The position numbers were made by a program, and so were the translations under genes. From Proteiniclasticum ruminis DSM 24773 (GTDB lineage: Bacteria > Bacillota > Clostridia > Clostridiales > Clostridiaceae), in NCBI RefSeq assembly GCF_000701905.1, contig NZ_JNKC01000010.1:25773-89772 (forward strand): a stretch of 64,000 bases of DNA, written 5' to 3'. The notes beneath the pieces are model-generated. The model searched no databases and was not told the origin of the DNA. It was given only the letters and a program-made list of their open reading frames with translations. Every line of letters begins with the position of its first letter. The stretch's first letter is position 1. Shown piece by piece: positions 7,797-16,244 of the stretch.

Positions 7797-8866
7797 TACT
7801 TGTTCCCCCCTACGATTTCGAGTGCCTTCGCAAGAATCTCATCTGGAGTAGGAATCATACCGCCGGAACGTCCATAGAAATGAACCGGCTTTCTTCCTTC
7901 AACAGAGAGTCTTACATCTTCTACCATCTGGCCCATGCTCATTTCTACGGTGAGGTAGCCATGTTTGGTGCTTCCGATGGTGAGATCAAAGGCTTCCTGT
8001 GGATATGGCCACAGGGTAATAGGTCTGACAAGTCCAAGCTTAACGCCCTTTTCTTTGGCAAGCTTGATGACGTTCTTACAGATTCTTGCTGTGGTTCCAT
8101 AGGCAACCAGAATGAGGTCTGCATCTTCTGTATTCATCAGTTCATACTTGACTTCTTTTTCCTTGATGGCTGCATACTTTCTGCCCAGATGATTGTTGTG
8201 CTCTTCCAGAGCTTCTGTCTTCAGGAACAGGGAGTTGATCACATTGTGATGCGCTCTGCCCATTCTTCCATTGGCTGCCCAGGTCTTTTCAGGAAGATCT
8301 CTCTTTTTGAGGTTTTCCTTGAATTCTACTGGCTCCATCATCTGTCCCAGCATACCGTCTCCCATGATCATACAAGGTGTTCTGTATTCATCTGCCACAT
8401 CAAAGGCCTCCTGAATAAGGTCCACCATTTCCTGGATGGAGGATGGGGCATATACTGGCATGTGGAAATCTCCATGAGCTCCACCCTTTGTAGCCTGGAA
8501 GTAGTCAGACTGTGCTGGCTGAATACCGCCAAGTCCTGGACCTCCACGCACGATGTTGATGATGACGCAAGGAAGCTCCGCTCCAGCAAGATAGGAGATT
8601 CCTTCCGCCTTCAGGCTGATTCCTGGTGAAGAGGAACTGGTCATGCATCTTACGCCTGTGCCAGCTGCTCCATAAACCATATTGACGGCTGCAATTTCAC
8701 TTTCCGCCTGCAGAAACACTCTGCCGATGGTTGGCATCTTCTTTGCCATATACGCAGCCACTTCTGTCTGCGGTGTGATCGGATATCCGAAGAAGCATTT
8801 GCAGTTGGCTCTGATGGCCGCTTCTCCAATAGCTTCATTTCCCTTCATGAGTACCTTTTCGCTCAT
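7796..8866 (-). CDS. vorB: 2-oxoacid:ferredoxin oxidoreductase, alpha subunit (VorB type)
   Basis: Alpha subunit of 356 residues, the usual length for VorB-type proteins. It opens with the KGNEAIGEAAIRANC and YPITPQTEVA motifs of the pyrimidine-binding domain and carries GVRCMTSSSSPGISLKAEG and a C-terminal region ending GRSGGMIPTPDEI. With VorA, VorC and the 4Fe-4S protein it forms a complex that makes acyl-CoA from 2-oxoacids. The family label is 3-methyl-2-oxobutanoate (2-ketoisovalerate) dehydrogenase subunit; substrate assignment here is by similarity and context. Confidence 0.92.
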   Translation of the reverse strand: MSEKVLMKGNEAIGEAAIRANCKCFFGYPITPQTEVAAYMAKKMPTIGRVFLQAESEIAAVNMVYGAAGTGVRCMTSSSSPGISLKAEGISYLAGAELPCVIINIVRGGPGLGGIQPAQSDYFQATKGGAHGDFHMPVYAPSSIQEMVDLIQEAFDVADEYRTPCMIMGDGMLGQMMEPVEFKENLKKRDLPEKTWAANGRMGRAHHNVINSLFLKTEALEEHNNHLGRKYAAIKEKEVKYELMNTEDADLILVAYGTTARICKNVIKLAKEKGVKLGLVRPITLWPYPQEAFDLTIGSTKHGYLTVEMSMGQMVEDVRLSVEGRKPVHFYGRSGGMIPTPDEILAKALEIVGGNK

Positions 8867-8877
8867 ACCTAAACCCC

Positions 8878-9087
8878 CTATTTATATACTGTGATGACTA
8901 AGTCCGGACACATTCTTCCACAGGAAGTACATCCAATGCACTTCTCCATGAGCTCCGCAGGAATCCCTGCTGGTCTGTACCCTTTTTCATTGATTCTGTC
9001 TGTGAAACCGATGATGTTCACAGGACAGGCAATGACACACTGTCCGCAGCTTTTGCATCGTTCTTCCCTAAACACAACTTTTGGCAT
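8878..9087 (-). CDS. 4Fe-4S ferredoxin-type delta subunit of 2-oxoacid oxidoreductase
   Basis: A 69-residue protein with two 4Fe-4S binding motifs, CKSCGQCVIACPVN near residues 12-25 and CIGCTSCGRMCPD near residues 51-63. It carries electrons from the TPP centre to free ferredoxin. It sits directly upstream of vorB (11-base gap) and is the second gene of the operon. Confidence 0.93.
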   Translation of the reverse strand: MPKVVFREERCKSCGQCVIACPVNIIGFTDRINEKGYRPAGIPAELMEKCIGCTSCGRMCPDLVITVYK

Positions 9088-9106
9088 ACCATATCCCCCT
9101 TTTATT

Positions 9107-9769
9107 TTAACTCCATGGCGTTTTCATAAAGATTTCTATGGGAAGCAGCTCCCCATTCAGTTTTCCTTCCAGTTCTCCAGCCAGATCTTCTCTGGCCACG
9201 GTGTACAGATGGGGAATCCCCAATTCTTTGGAAAGCTCAGACACAATCTGATCCCCTTTCAGAATTTCTTCCACTGTGGTCTCTAAAGACAGGTTGGTGT
9301 TGGAAATGAGATGCGTCACTTTCAGTCTTGCGCTTCTCTCAATACCTTCAATGTACTCTTTGATTCCTTTTTCATCTGGTGTCATAGGACGCTGGGTATT
9401 GATGACAAAAAACAGATTGTAGCCTGTTTTTAAAAGCTCCCCATTGTACTGCCCTAAAACCACGGCACCCATGTCGTCTCCACCGATGTCCATGATATAA
9501 CTGGTATCTTTTTTGACAAAAATACCACTGACTTCCGCAGGCACCATCATGAGCTCCGCATTGGACCACTCAGGATTTGCTGCGATGACATCAATCCCTT
9601 CTTTCCCCAGGGTCTCCTTGAAGTCCCGGATACAGAAAAACGGATTCACGATGTCGAGATCCACCAGGGCGACCTTTTGGCCTTCCCGGTTCATTTTCTT
9701 GGCCAGATTGATGGAAATTTCGGATTTTCCGCTGCCGAAATGTCCGGTGATGATCGTGATTCTCTCCAA
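9107..9769 (-). CDS. MinD/ParA-like P-loop ATPase at head of vor operon
   Basis: A 220-residue P-loop ATPase. Walker A is GHFGSGKSE (residues 9-17), followed by LVDLDIVNPFF (switch/Walker A' region, typical of the SIMIBI class) and IMDIGGDD (Walker B). There is no membrane targeting helix like that of MinD. It lies 20 bases upstream of the ferredoxin gene and is cotranscribed with the oxidoreductase. The position suggests a maturation or Fe-S assembly role for the complex, in the style of Mrp/NBP35 proteins, but there is no direct evidence. Confidence 0.75.
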   Translation of the reverse strand: MERITIITGHFGSGKSEISINLAKKMNREGQKVALVDLDIVNPFFCIRDFKETLGKEGIDVIAANPEWSNAELMMVPAEVSGIFVKKDTSYIMDIGGDDMGAVVLGQYNGELLKTGYNLFFVINTQRPMTPDEKGIKEYIEGIERSARLKVTHLISNTNLSLETTVEEILKGDQIVSELSKELGIPHLYTVAREDLAGELEGKLNGELLPIEIFMKTPWS

Positions 9770-9830
9770 AGGCTATACCTCCATACATACTTTCATGGTT
9801 CTATTTTAGTACAAATTCCTTTGGGAATCT

Positions 9831-9934
9831 AATTTTCAATTTCATGACAAAGCTCTTCATCTGATTGAAAATTAATGAATTGTTTGTAAAGTGAGAGGAA
9901 CTTTCACAACAGAAATGGTCATCTGTTATGAAAG
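9831..9934. promoter_or_regulatory. Two inverted repeats upstream of the vor operon
   Basis: CTTTCACAACAGA (9901-9913) and TCTGTTATGAAAG (9922-9934) form a 13-base inverted repeat with one mismatch. A second perfect one, AATTTTCAAT (9831-9840) / ATTGAAAATT (9864-9873), lies closer to the ATPase start. Neither is followed by a T-run, so operators or an RNA element are more likely than terminators. Confidence 0.45.
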
Positions 9935-10039
9935 ACCCCTGAATACCTTTACAAATCACGATTTTTAACTTTTTTAAGATTTTTTCACTCTATATTATGA
10001 ATTTGATAATTTTATGTCATTCAATTTCTATTCTGTTGT

Positions 10040-11107
10040 CTATTCGTAGATGATGGCTTCTTCTTCTCCACAGAGGACACGATTGGCTGCTTCAGCAAGC
10101 GCCAAAAGCTCGTCTTCCCCGGGATACACCACCACAGGGGCGATGAACTCCACTCTTTCCTTGATGATATTCACCATCATCTTGGAGTAGGCAATGCCGC
10201 CAGTAAGAAGGATGGCATCCACTTTTCCCATAAGCACCGGTGCAAGAGAACCGATTTCCTTTGCCACCTGATACCCCATGGCGTCGTAAATCTTCTTTGC
10301 TTCTGCGTCTCCCGCAGCTGCGCGGTTTTCCACTTCTCTAGCATCATTGGTTCCTAAATAGGAAACAAAGCCGCCTTTTCCTGTGATCATCTTGAGGATC
10401 TCTCCCTTGGTGTACTTTCCGGAGAAAGAAATTTCCACAAGATCTGCTGCAGGAAGGGTTCCGCTTCTTTCTGGAGAGAAAGGTCCTTCTCCATTCAGCG
10501 CGTTGTTCACATCCACAACCTTTCCATTCTTATGGGCGCCTACACTGATGCCTCCACCCAGATGCACCACAATGAGGTTCAGCTCGTTGTAGTCCAGATG
10601 GTTTTCCTTGGCATAGCGCTTTGCCACTGCCTTCTGATTGAGGGCGTGGAAAATGCTCACTTTTTCAAACTTGCTGTTTCCGGAGATTCTTGCCAGATCC
10701 TCCATTTCATCCACCACCACCGGGTCTGCGATGAAGGCTTCTTTTCCATATTCTGTAGCAAGGCCCTGAGCAATCATTGCTCCAAGGTTTGATGCATGCT
10801 CACCCTTGATGCTCTTTTTCAGGTCCGCCAGCATGGCTTCGTTTACTCTATAGGTACCGGATTTGATGGGCTTTAAAAGGCCCCCTCTGCCCACATAGGC
10901 GTCAAAAGAATCTAAAGCTTCCCCTTGATCTGCCAGCACCTTTTTGATTTCCTCAATTCTCCACTCATACTGATCGATGACACTATGGAAACTTCCAATG
11001 ACAGAAGCCTCATGACGCAGTGTATGAGATGCCACTTCGGTGTTTCCGTCAAAAATACCGATTTTTGTGGATGTGGATCCTGGATTGATGATTAGTAGTT
11101 TACTCAT
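10040..11107 (-). CDS. buk: Butyrate kinase (second copy)
   Basis: Converts butyryl- (or branched acyl-) phosphate plus ADP to the free acid plus ATP in the cytoplasm. The 355-residue protein starts MSKLLIINPGSTSTKIGIF, the ASKHA kinase phosphate-1 motif, and has VVHLGGGISVGAHKNGKVVD in the middle and ILLTGGIAYSKMM near the end. The ATG at 11107 is chosen because GGGGGAA precedes it; the upstream ATG at 11143 adds 12 unconserved residues. Last gene of the buk-ptb-buk set; about 55% or more alike by eye to the copy at 12047-13138. It could prefer isobutyrate or isovalerate. Confidence 0.93.
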   Translation of the reverse strand: MSKLLIINPGSTSTKIGIFDGNTEVASHTLRHEASVIGSFHSVIDQYEWRIEEIKKVLADQGEALDSFDAYVGRGGLLKPIKSGTYRVNEAMLADLKKSIKGEHASNLGAMIAQGLATEYGKEAFIADPVVVDEMEDLARISGNSKFEKVSIFHALNQKAVAKRYAKENHLDYNELNLIVVHLGGGISVGAHKNGKVVDVNNALNGEGPFSPERSGTLPAADLVEISFSGKYTKGEILKMITGKGGFVSYLGTNDAREVENRAAAGDAEAKKIYDAMGYQVAKEIGSLAPVLMGKVDAILLTGGIAYSKMMVNIIKERVEFIAPVVVYPGEDELLALAEAANRVLCGEEEAIIYE

Positions 11108-11166
11108 GTTTTCCCCCAAACGATTCAAATAGATTTTACACACTGTTTCCTGAAAAAAGGTTTCTT

Positions 11167-12060
11167 CTATGCGTTCAGCACGGCCATGGCGATGCTGTTG
11201 ACTTTGCTTTCAAAGGAGTCTGCTCTGGAGGTGACCACCACTGGGGCTTTTGCTCCCAGAAGGACACCACCGGACTTGCTTTCCGTCGTATAAGTGAGCG
11301 CTTTATATAGGACATTTCCGGATTCGATGTTCGGCATCAGAAGAATGTCCGCATGACCGGCCACAGGGCTCTTGATGCCTTTATGTTCCGCAGCTTCCAC
11401 ACTGAGCGCATTATCCAGGGCCAAGGGTCCATCCACGATGCATCCTTTGATCTGCCCTCTGTCATTCATCTTGGACAGCATGGCTGCATCCACGGTGGCC
11501 TGCATGGCTTCGTTGACCACTTCCACAGCGCAGATTCCTGCTACTTTGGGTGTTTCAACACCAAGGCTCTTTACAAAGGAAACCGCATTGGTGAGAATCC
11601 CCACCTTTTCCTTAAGACCAGGGTAGGTGTTCATGGCTGCATCCGTGACAAAGAGCATCCGGTCATAACCTGGCACTTCAAAGGCTGCTATATGGCTGAT
11701 GAGGTTGCCTGTGGCAAGACCTGTTTCCTTGTCCAGCACAGCCCTAAGAAGAGACTTGGTGTCCACCAGGCCTTTCATGAGAATGTCGCACTCTCCCTCT
11801 CTCACGAGATTCGCTGCAATCTTTGCTGCTTTCGCCGGGTTCTTCTCTCCAATGATTTTAAAAGTGTTCTCCAAGGACAGCTCGCTTAGAAGAGACAGAA
11901 TCTTCTCCTCGTCTCCCACCAGCACTGCATTGCAAAGCCCCAGCTCTTTCGCCTTCGCCACTGCCTTCAGAACTGGCTCATCTTCCGCCGCAGCCACTGC
12001 AATGACTCTTTGACGGTCACTGCCCTTGATTTTCTCATAGATTTCATTAAAACTTTTCAC
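11167..12060 (-). CDS. ptb: Phosphate butyryltransferase
   Basis: Transfers the acyl group of butyryl-CoA (or branched acyl-CoA) to phosphate, giving acyl-phosphate for butyrate kinase. At 297 residues it has the family's normal length. Visible motifs include VGDEEKI near residue 50, DILMKGLVDTKSLLRAVLDKETGL near 95, and the C-terminal ADILLMPNIESGNVLYKAL block. Its start overlaps the end of the upstream butyrate kinase gene by 14 bases, indicating translational coupling. One phosphotransferase therefore sits between two kinases. Confidence 0.95.
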   Translation of the reverse strand: MKSFNEIYEKIKGSDRQRVIAVAAAEDEPVLKAVAKAKELGLCNAVLVGDEEKILSLLSELSLENTFKIIGEKNPAKAAKIAANLVREGECDILMKGLVDTKSLLRAVLDKETGLATGNLISHIAAFEVPGYDRMLFVTDAAMNTYPGLKEKVGILTNAVSFVKSLGVETPKVAGICAVEVVNEAMQATVDAAMLSKMNDRGQIKGCIVDGPLALDNALSVEAAEHKGIKSPVAGHADILLMPNIESGNVLYKALTYTTESKSGGVLLGAKAPVVVTSRADSFESKVNSIAMAVLNA

Positions 12061-13138
12061 TCAGTATTTCCTCCCTGTATCTCAGCGGTTTTTCTTCTCC
12101 GCTCAGCACTCTTCTTGACCCTTCATAGAGTGATTTCATTTCCAGTTCACCGGGCACTCTCACCACCGGTGCAATGAACTTCACATATTCTTCCACCATC
12201 CCCATGAGCATGCTGGAATAAGCGAGGCCTCCAGTCATAATGATGGCTTTCACATCGCCCTTCAGCACTGCTGCGGATGCGCCAATCTCCTTGGCGATCT
12301 GGTAGGCCATGGCCTCGTAGACTTTGGCTGCATAATCATCCCCATCATGGATCATTCTTTCCACTTCTCTGGCATCTGATGTGCCAAGATGGGACACAAG
12401 ACCCGCACTTCTCTGGAACTTTCTAAGAAGAGACTTCTTGTCGTACTCTCCGGAGAAGGCATATTTCACCAGAACTCCTAGAGGCAGCGTGCCCACACGT
12501 TCCGGACTGAAAGGTCCCCCGTGGTTTGCGTTGTTCACATCCACCAATCTTCCCTTTTTCAGCGGTCCTATAGAAAAGCCTCCACCCAGATGCGCCACGA
12601 TGAAATTATCTTCATAAAAACTGAATCCTTCTTCTTCGCAGACCTTTCTTGTGACGCCTTTGATGTTCAGGTAATGAGCAAGAGAGCCTCTTTCTTCTCC
12701 TTTAAGACCTGTAAATCTGGCCACATCGTCCATTTCATCGCAGGCCACAGGATCGACAATATAGGCTTCTACACCAGCCTCATCGGCAATCTCTTTGGCA
12801 AGGATAGGTCCCAGGTTCGAGGCATGCTCCCCTTGCACGGCAGCTTTCAGATCGTTCACAATATCCATATCCACAAGATAGGTGCCCCCTCTTATGGGTC
12901 TCAGAAGTCCACCGCGGCCAACCACGCAGGCAAGGTCCTCTTTTCCGATTTTCTTCTCCCGGAGGACCCTTATGATTTCTTCCCGTCTAACTTCACTCTG
13001 GTCGATGATATGTTCAAAGGCCTTCAACACTTCCACATTGTGTTCCACCACTTCTGTATGAATCTCCATGGACTCGGTACTGTAAATGGCAATCTTTGTG
13101 GATGTGGATCCAGGATTGATGACAAGCACATATTTCAT
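12047..13138 (-). CDS. buk: Butyrate kinase (first copy)
   Basis: A 363-residue acetokinase-family enzyme. It starts MKYVLVINPGSTSTKIAIY and has VAHLGGGFSIGPLKKGRLVD and IMTGGLAYSSMLMG, the phosphate and adenosine motifs of the family. It is first in the buk-ptb-buk operon, with GGGAGGGAAAGCG just before the ATG. Its C terminus (SLYEGSRRVLSGEEKPLRYREE) differs from that of the second copy, so the two are not a recent duplication. Probably makes ATP in butyrate or branched-chain acid formation together with Ptb and the VOR complex. Confidence 0.94.
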   Translation of the reverse strand: MKYVLVINPGSTSTKIAIYSTESMEIHTEVVEHNVEVLKAFEHIIDQSEVRREEIIRVLREKKIGKEDLACVVGRGGLLRPIRGGTYLVDMDIVNDLKAAVQGEHASNLGPILAKEIADEAGVEAYIVDPVACDEMDDVARFTGLKGEERGSLAHYLNIKGVTRKVCEEEGFSFYEDNFIVAHLGGGFSIGPLKKGRLVDVNNANHGGPFSPERVGTLPLGVLVKYAFSGEYDKKSLLRKFQRSAGLVSHLGTSDAREVERMIHDGDDYAAKVYEAMAYQIAKEIGASAAVLKGDVKAIIMTGGLAYSSMLMGMVEEYVKFIAPVVRVPGELEMKSLYEGSRRVLSGEEKPLRYREEILSEKF

Positions 13139-13168
13139 ACGCTTTCCCTCCCATAATATTTCTATTTA

Positions 13169-13196
13169 ATCATAACAGAAACCCTTTACATTTGAA
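13169..13196 (-). promoter_or_regulatory. Putative promoter of buk-ptb-buk
   Basis: On the minus strand TTCAAA (13196-13191), a 16-base spacer and TATGAT (13174-13169) precede the kinase start by about 30 bases. Upstream, CATCT-GTTGT-AGATG (13224-13238) is a small dyad sharing CATCTGTTRT with 9920-9929 in front of the vor operon. Moderate support. Confidence 0.45.
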
Positions 13197-13313
13197 AATA
13201 TGTAAACTCTCTTATTTTTAAACCATCTGTTGTAGATGTTCCAATAAAACCGTTTTTCCATTATCTTTTTCATATTTTATGTTGAAACATACACAATTAT
13301 ATTGTTTATTTGT

Positions 13314-13343
13314 CAAAAAATCATCTGGACTTGTCCAGATGAT
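13314..13343 (-). terminator. Rho-independent terminator of the FAD-dehydrogenase gene
   Basis: ATCATCTGGAC (13320-13330) pairs perfectly with GTCCAGATGAT (13333-13343); on the minus strand the stem is followed by TTTTTTG. It lies just after the stop codon of the flavoprotein gene. Confidence 0.85.
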
Positions 13344-13349
13344 TCTTCA

Positions 13350-14942
13350 CTACTTCATAGGTTTGTACTTTCGGATCACTGCTTCTGCCACCTTTATGCC
13401 ATCCACAGCACTGCTGATGATGCCTCCAGCATAGCCTGCCCCTTCGCCACAGGGGTAAAGGCCTTCTGCAGAAGGACTTTCTAAAGTTTCTCCCCGGAGA
13501 ATCCTCACGGGCGCGGAGGTTCTTGTCTCCACCCCTGTAAGAAGTGCGCCGTGTTTTGTGAATCCCTCCATCTTCTTTTCAAACTGCAGCAGTCCATCTG
13601 CCAGCCCCTCAGTAATATAGGCAGGAAAAAGATCCTTCAGAAGCGCACTCTTCACGCCGGGCTCATAGGACGGATGCACTTCTCCAAAGGTCTCTGTGAG
13701 CTTCCCTTCTAAAAAATCCTCCACCTTCTGGACCGGCGCATGATAACCGCCTCCTCCCAGCTGGAAGGCTTTCTTTTCTAGATTTCTCTGGAAAGCGATG
13801 CCCGCCAAAGGATGGGAACCGTAATCATCCGGTGTGACAGAAACCACCAGAGCAGAATTGGCATTCTCCTTGTCCCGGGCATGATAGCTCATGCCATTGA
13901 CCACTAGATGCCCTTCTTCACTGGCCGCTGGCACCACAAGACCTCCAGGACACATGCAGAAGCTGTAGACCCCTCTGCCATCTCTGGTTTTCGCTGCTAA
14001 AGTATACTCTGCCGGGCGCAGCTTCGGATGCCGGAAAGAGGGTCCGTACTGGCTTTCACTGATTCTCCACTGAAGATTCTCAATGCGCACGCCTACAGCC
14101 ATGGACTTGGCTTCCATGGTGATTCCTTTGGAGAAAAGAGTCTCGTAGGTATCCCGGGCACTGTGCCCCAGGGCCAGGATCACCACCTCTGTTTCAAAAG
14201 GTTCTCCATTGACAGTGATTTCCTTCAGCGCTCCATCCTTTATTTTGAGATTTTCCATCTGGCTGTAGAAACGGACTTCTCCACCCAGTTCCTTAATTCT
14301 TTCCCGGATTTTCACCACCACGTCTTTCAGAAGATCGGTACCCACATGGGGCTTGGATAGATAGGCAATCTCCTCCGGCGCTCCTGCGGAAAGAAGCGTA
14401 TCAATGACTTCATGGATTCTTGGGTCCTTGATTCTCGTGGTGAGTTTTCCGTCAGAATACGCACCTGCTCCTCCTTCTCCAAACTGGATGTTGGTTTTCA
14501 CATCCAGGATGCCGGTCTTCATGAAGAAGTCCACCTTCTCATCCCGCTCTTTCATAGGCGCTCCACGTTCCAGAACCAGGGGACAGTATCCTTCTTCCGC
14601 CAGCTTCAGAGCAGCGAAGAGTCCCGCAGGACCAAGTCCTACAACAACTGGTCTGTGCTTCAGGAGCATATTTCCCTTTGTGAGGGGCTCCCGGATTGTC
14701 TCCGCATAGTGGGAAACCTTTGGACTTCTGTTTTTCCGAAGGGCCAGCTCTTCATCCTTCACCGTAAGGTGAACAGTATGCACGAACTTTAAAGGTTCTT
14801 TTCTCGCATCAATGGACTCCTTCTGAATTTCCAGAAACAAAATCTCACTTTCCGGGATTCGTAAAAGCTTCGCTGCTTTTCCCTTCAGATCACTTTTTTC
14901 TTCTTCTAAGGTCAGTTCCAGATTAGTAATCTTTATCATCAT
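13350..14942 (-). CDS. COG2509-type FAD-dependent dehydrogenase (uncharacterised)
   Basis: A 530-residue flavoprotein. After an N-terminal domain of about 95 residues it has the FAD Rossmann motif VVVGLGPAGLFAALKLAEEG, then VKTNIQFGEGGAGAYSDGKLTTR, and a C-terminal GEGAGYAGGIISSAVDGIKVAEA that closes the FAD site. The family is widespread in Clostridia and often lies next to cdaA/ybbR/glmM, but its substrate is unknown. GTG at 14948, ATG at 14942 and ATG at 14939 are all possible starts; GGAG overlaps the GTG and fits the two ATGs with spacers of 5 or 8. A UUCG hairpin terminator stands between it and cdaR. Confidence 0.85.
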   Translation of the reverse strand: MMIKITNLELTLEEEKSDLKGKAAKLLRIPESEILFLEIQKESIDARKEPLKFVHTVHLTVKDEELALRKNRSPKVSHYAETIREPLTKGNMLLKHRPVVVGLGPAGLFAALKLAEEGYCPLVLERGAPMKERDEKVDFFMKTGILDVKTNIQFGEGGAGAYSDGKLTTRIKDPRIHEVIDTLLSAGAPEEIAYLSKPHVGTDLLKDVVVKIRERIKELGGEVRFYSQMENLKIKDGALKEITVNGEPFETEVVILALGHSARDTYETLFSKGITMEAKSMAVGVRIENLQWRISESQYGPSFRHPKLRPAEYTLAAKTRDGRGVYSFCMCPGGLVVPAASEEGHLVVNGMSYHARDKENANSALVVSVTPDDYGSHPLAGIAFQRNLEKKAFQLGGGGYHAPVQKVEDFLEGKLTETFGEVHPSYEPGVKSALLKDLFPAYITEGLADGLLQFEKKMEGFTKHGALLTGVETRTSAPVRILRGETLESPSAEGLYPCGEGAGYAGGIISSAVDGIKVAEAVIRKYKPMK

Positions 14943-14950
14943 CTTCACTC

Positions 14951-14977
14951 CAAAAATGGAAGCCCGAAGGCTTCCAT
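14951..14977 (-). terminator. UUCG-loop terminator between cdaR and the flavoprotein gene
   Basis: On the minus strand ATGGAAGCC-TTCG-GGCTTCCAT is a perfect 9 bp stem with a UUCG tetraloop followed by TTTTT. The T-run is immediately followed by the GGAG of the next gene, so it may act as a partial terminator inside one transcript. Confidence 0.8.
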
Positions 14978-14996
14978 CTGTATTTTTTCCTTGATA

Positions 14997-16244
14997 TTAT
15001 CCTGCAGGGGTCTGTTCCGGCGGCAGCTCTTCTTCACCTTCCACTGTAATGGTGACAGAAATGACCAGCGGATTCACAGAGACTTCAATCATATCCACCG
15101 GCAGCACAATCTTTGGTGTCAGCTCGTATTCACCAGGCTGAAGCCCCGTCAGATCAATTTCTGCGGTGATGGATTCTTCTGTGATTTCATCCAGTGCACT
15201 TTGTGGTCCGCTGACCACGATGTTCACCGAGTTTGTGGAAAGGGTAACACTGAACCCTTCTCCCATACCGATGGTGGTGACCCGTTTTGAAATGGTCTTG
15301 GTCTCAAAAGCTTCCAGCACGAGAGATACGGTAGCGCTGGAGTTTCCTTCCACAGCTATGATGCCCTCTGGAATCACCAGCCGTTTCAGATGGTCTCCAG
15401 ACTCATTGATTTCTGACAGATTCAGCTCTTCCGTGGAGATCTCGCTGATCTGGTTCAGCAGACTGTCCGGTCCTGCTATAAGAATGGTGGCTGGTGCCAC
15501 AGAGGTGCTGAGAAGTTCAAAGCCTTCTGGAACTTCACCCGCGGTATCCACCACAATGGGCACAGACTTCGTAGAAAAGACTTCAATGTTCATCTCCACA
15601 TAAAGAGGAGAGAACTGCACGTGGTTTACCACCTGGTCTTTTTCATCGATGGCCACAAGGGAAAGAATTTCTTTATAATTTTCCTCCAGACCTTCCCGCT
15701 GGCCTCTGGCTGCAAGAGCCTTGACCTGATTCACATACTGCGCAGGTCCTTTCACCATGACGGAAGCTGGATTGAAGGTGGTCCCTGCCACATAATGGCC
15801 GTCGGCTGCTTCTGCATCAAACTGGGACACAATAGGCACTTCTCTTTCCAGATAATCATCCAGATACACAATGGCTTTCACATTGCTGCTGGGTGTCACA
15901 TCCAGGTCCGCTGGGTAGGAAGTGATTTCAATGGGCACTTCGTTGATGCCTGCTTTCAGGGGAAGATCATCGAGATTTGCCACCACTCTGAAATTGCTGG
16001 CAACACTACGATATACTTCAGACGCAGGTCCTTTCACCGTCAGGGTCACCATGATGTCCTGATTCGGAAGAAGCGCCAGATTCTGTTCTGTGATGTTCTC
16101 CAGGTTTTCCAGTCTCACGGGCACATTGTACACCTTCATGGTCTTGATGGGATTTTCCACATTGATGATGTAGATCCAAAGACTGAAGGATAAAATGAGA
16201 CTGACTATTTTTAGGAGGAGATCCGATCCTTTTTGCTTAGCCAT
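14997..16244 (-). CDS. cdaR: YbbR-domain regulator of diadenylate cyclase (CdaR)
   Basis: A 415-residue membrane-anchored protein: a short N-terminal transmembrane helix (about residues 9-26, ending IYIINVENP) followed by four YbbR-type extracellular beta repeats (for example VRLENLENI, EVPIEITSYPADLDV, KSVPIVVDTAGEVPEGFEL) and a Pro/Glu-rich tail. CdaR binds CdaA and modulates its cyclic di-AMP output. The start lies 34 bases inside the end of cdaA, so translation is coupled. In this window the usual third partner gene glmM is displaced to the left edge. Confidence 0.93.
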   Translation of the reverse strand: MAKQKGSDLLLKIVSLILSFSLWIYIINVENPIKTMKVYNVPVRLENLENITEQNLALLPNQDIMVTLTVKGPASEVYRSVASNFRVVANLDDLPLKAGINEVPIEITSYPADLDVTPSSNVKAIVYLDDYLEREVPIVSQFDAEAADGHYVAGTTFNPASVMVKGPAQYVNQVKALAARGQREGLEENYKEILSLVAIDEKDQVVNHVQFSPLYVEMNIEVFSTKSVPIVVDTAGEVPEGFELLSTSVAPATILIAGPDSLLNQISEISTEELNLSEINESGDHLKRLVIPEGIIAVEGNSSATVSLVLEAFETKTISKRVTTIGMGEGFSVTLSTNSVNIVVSGPQSALDEITEESITAEIDLTGLQPGEYELTPKIVLPVDMIEVSVNPLVISVTITVEGEEELPPEQTPAG

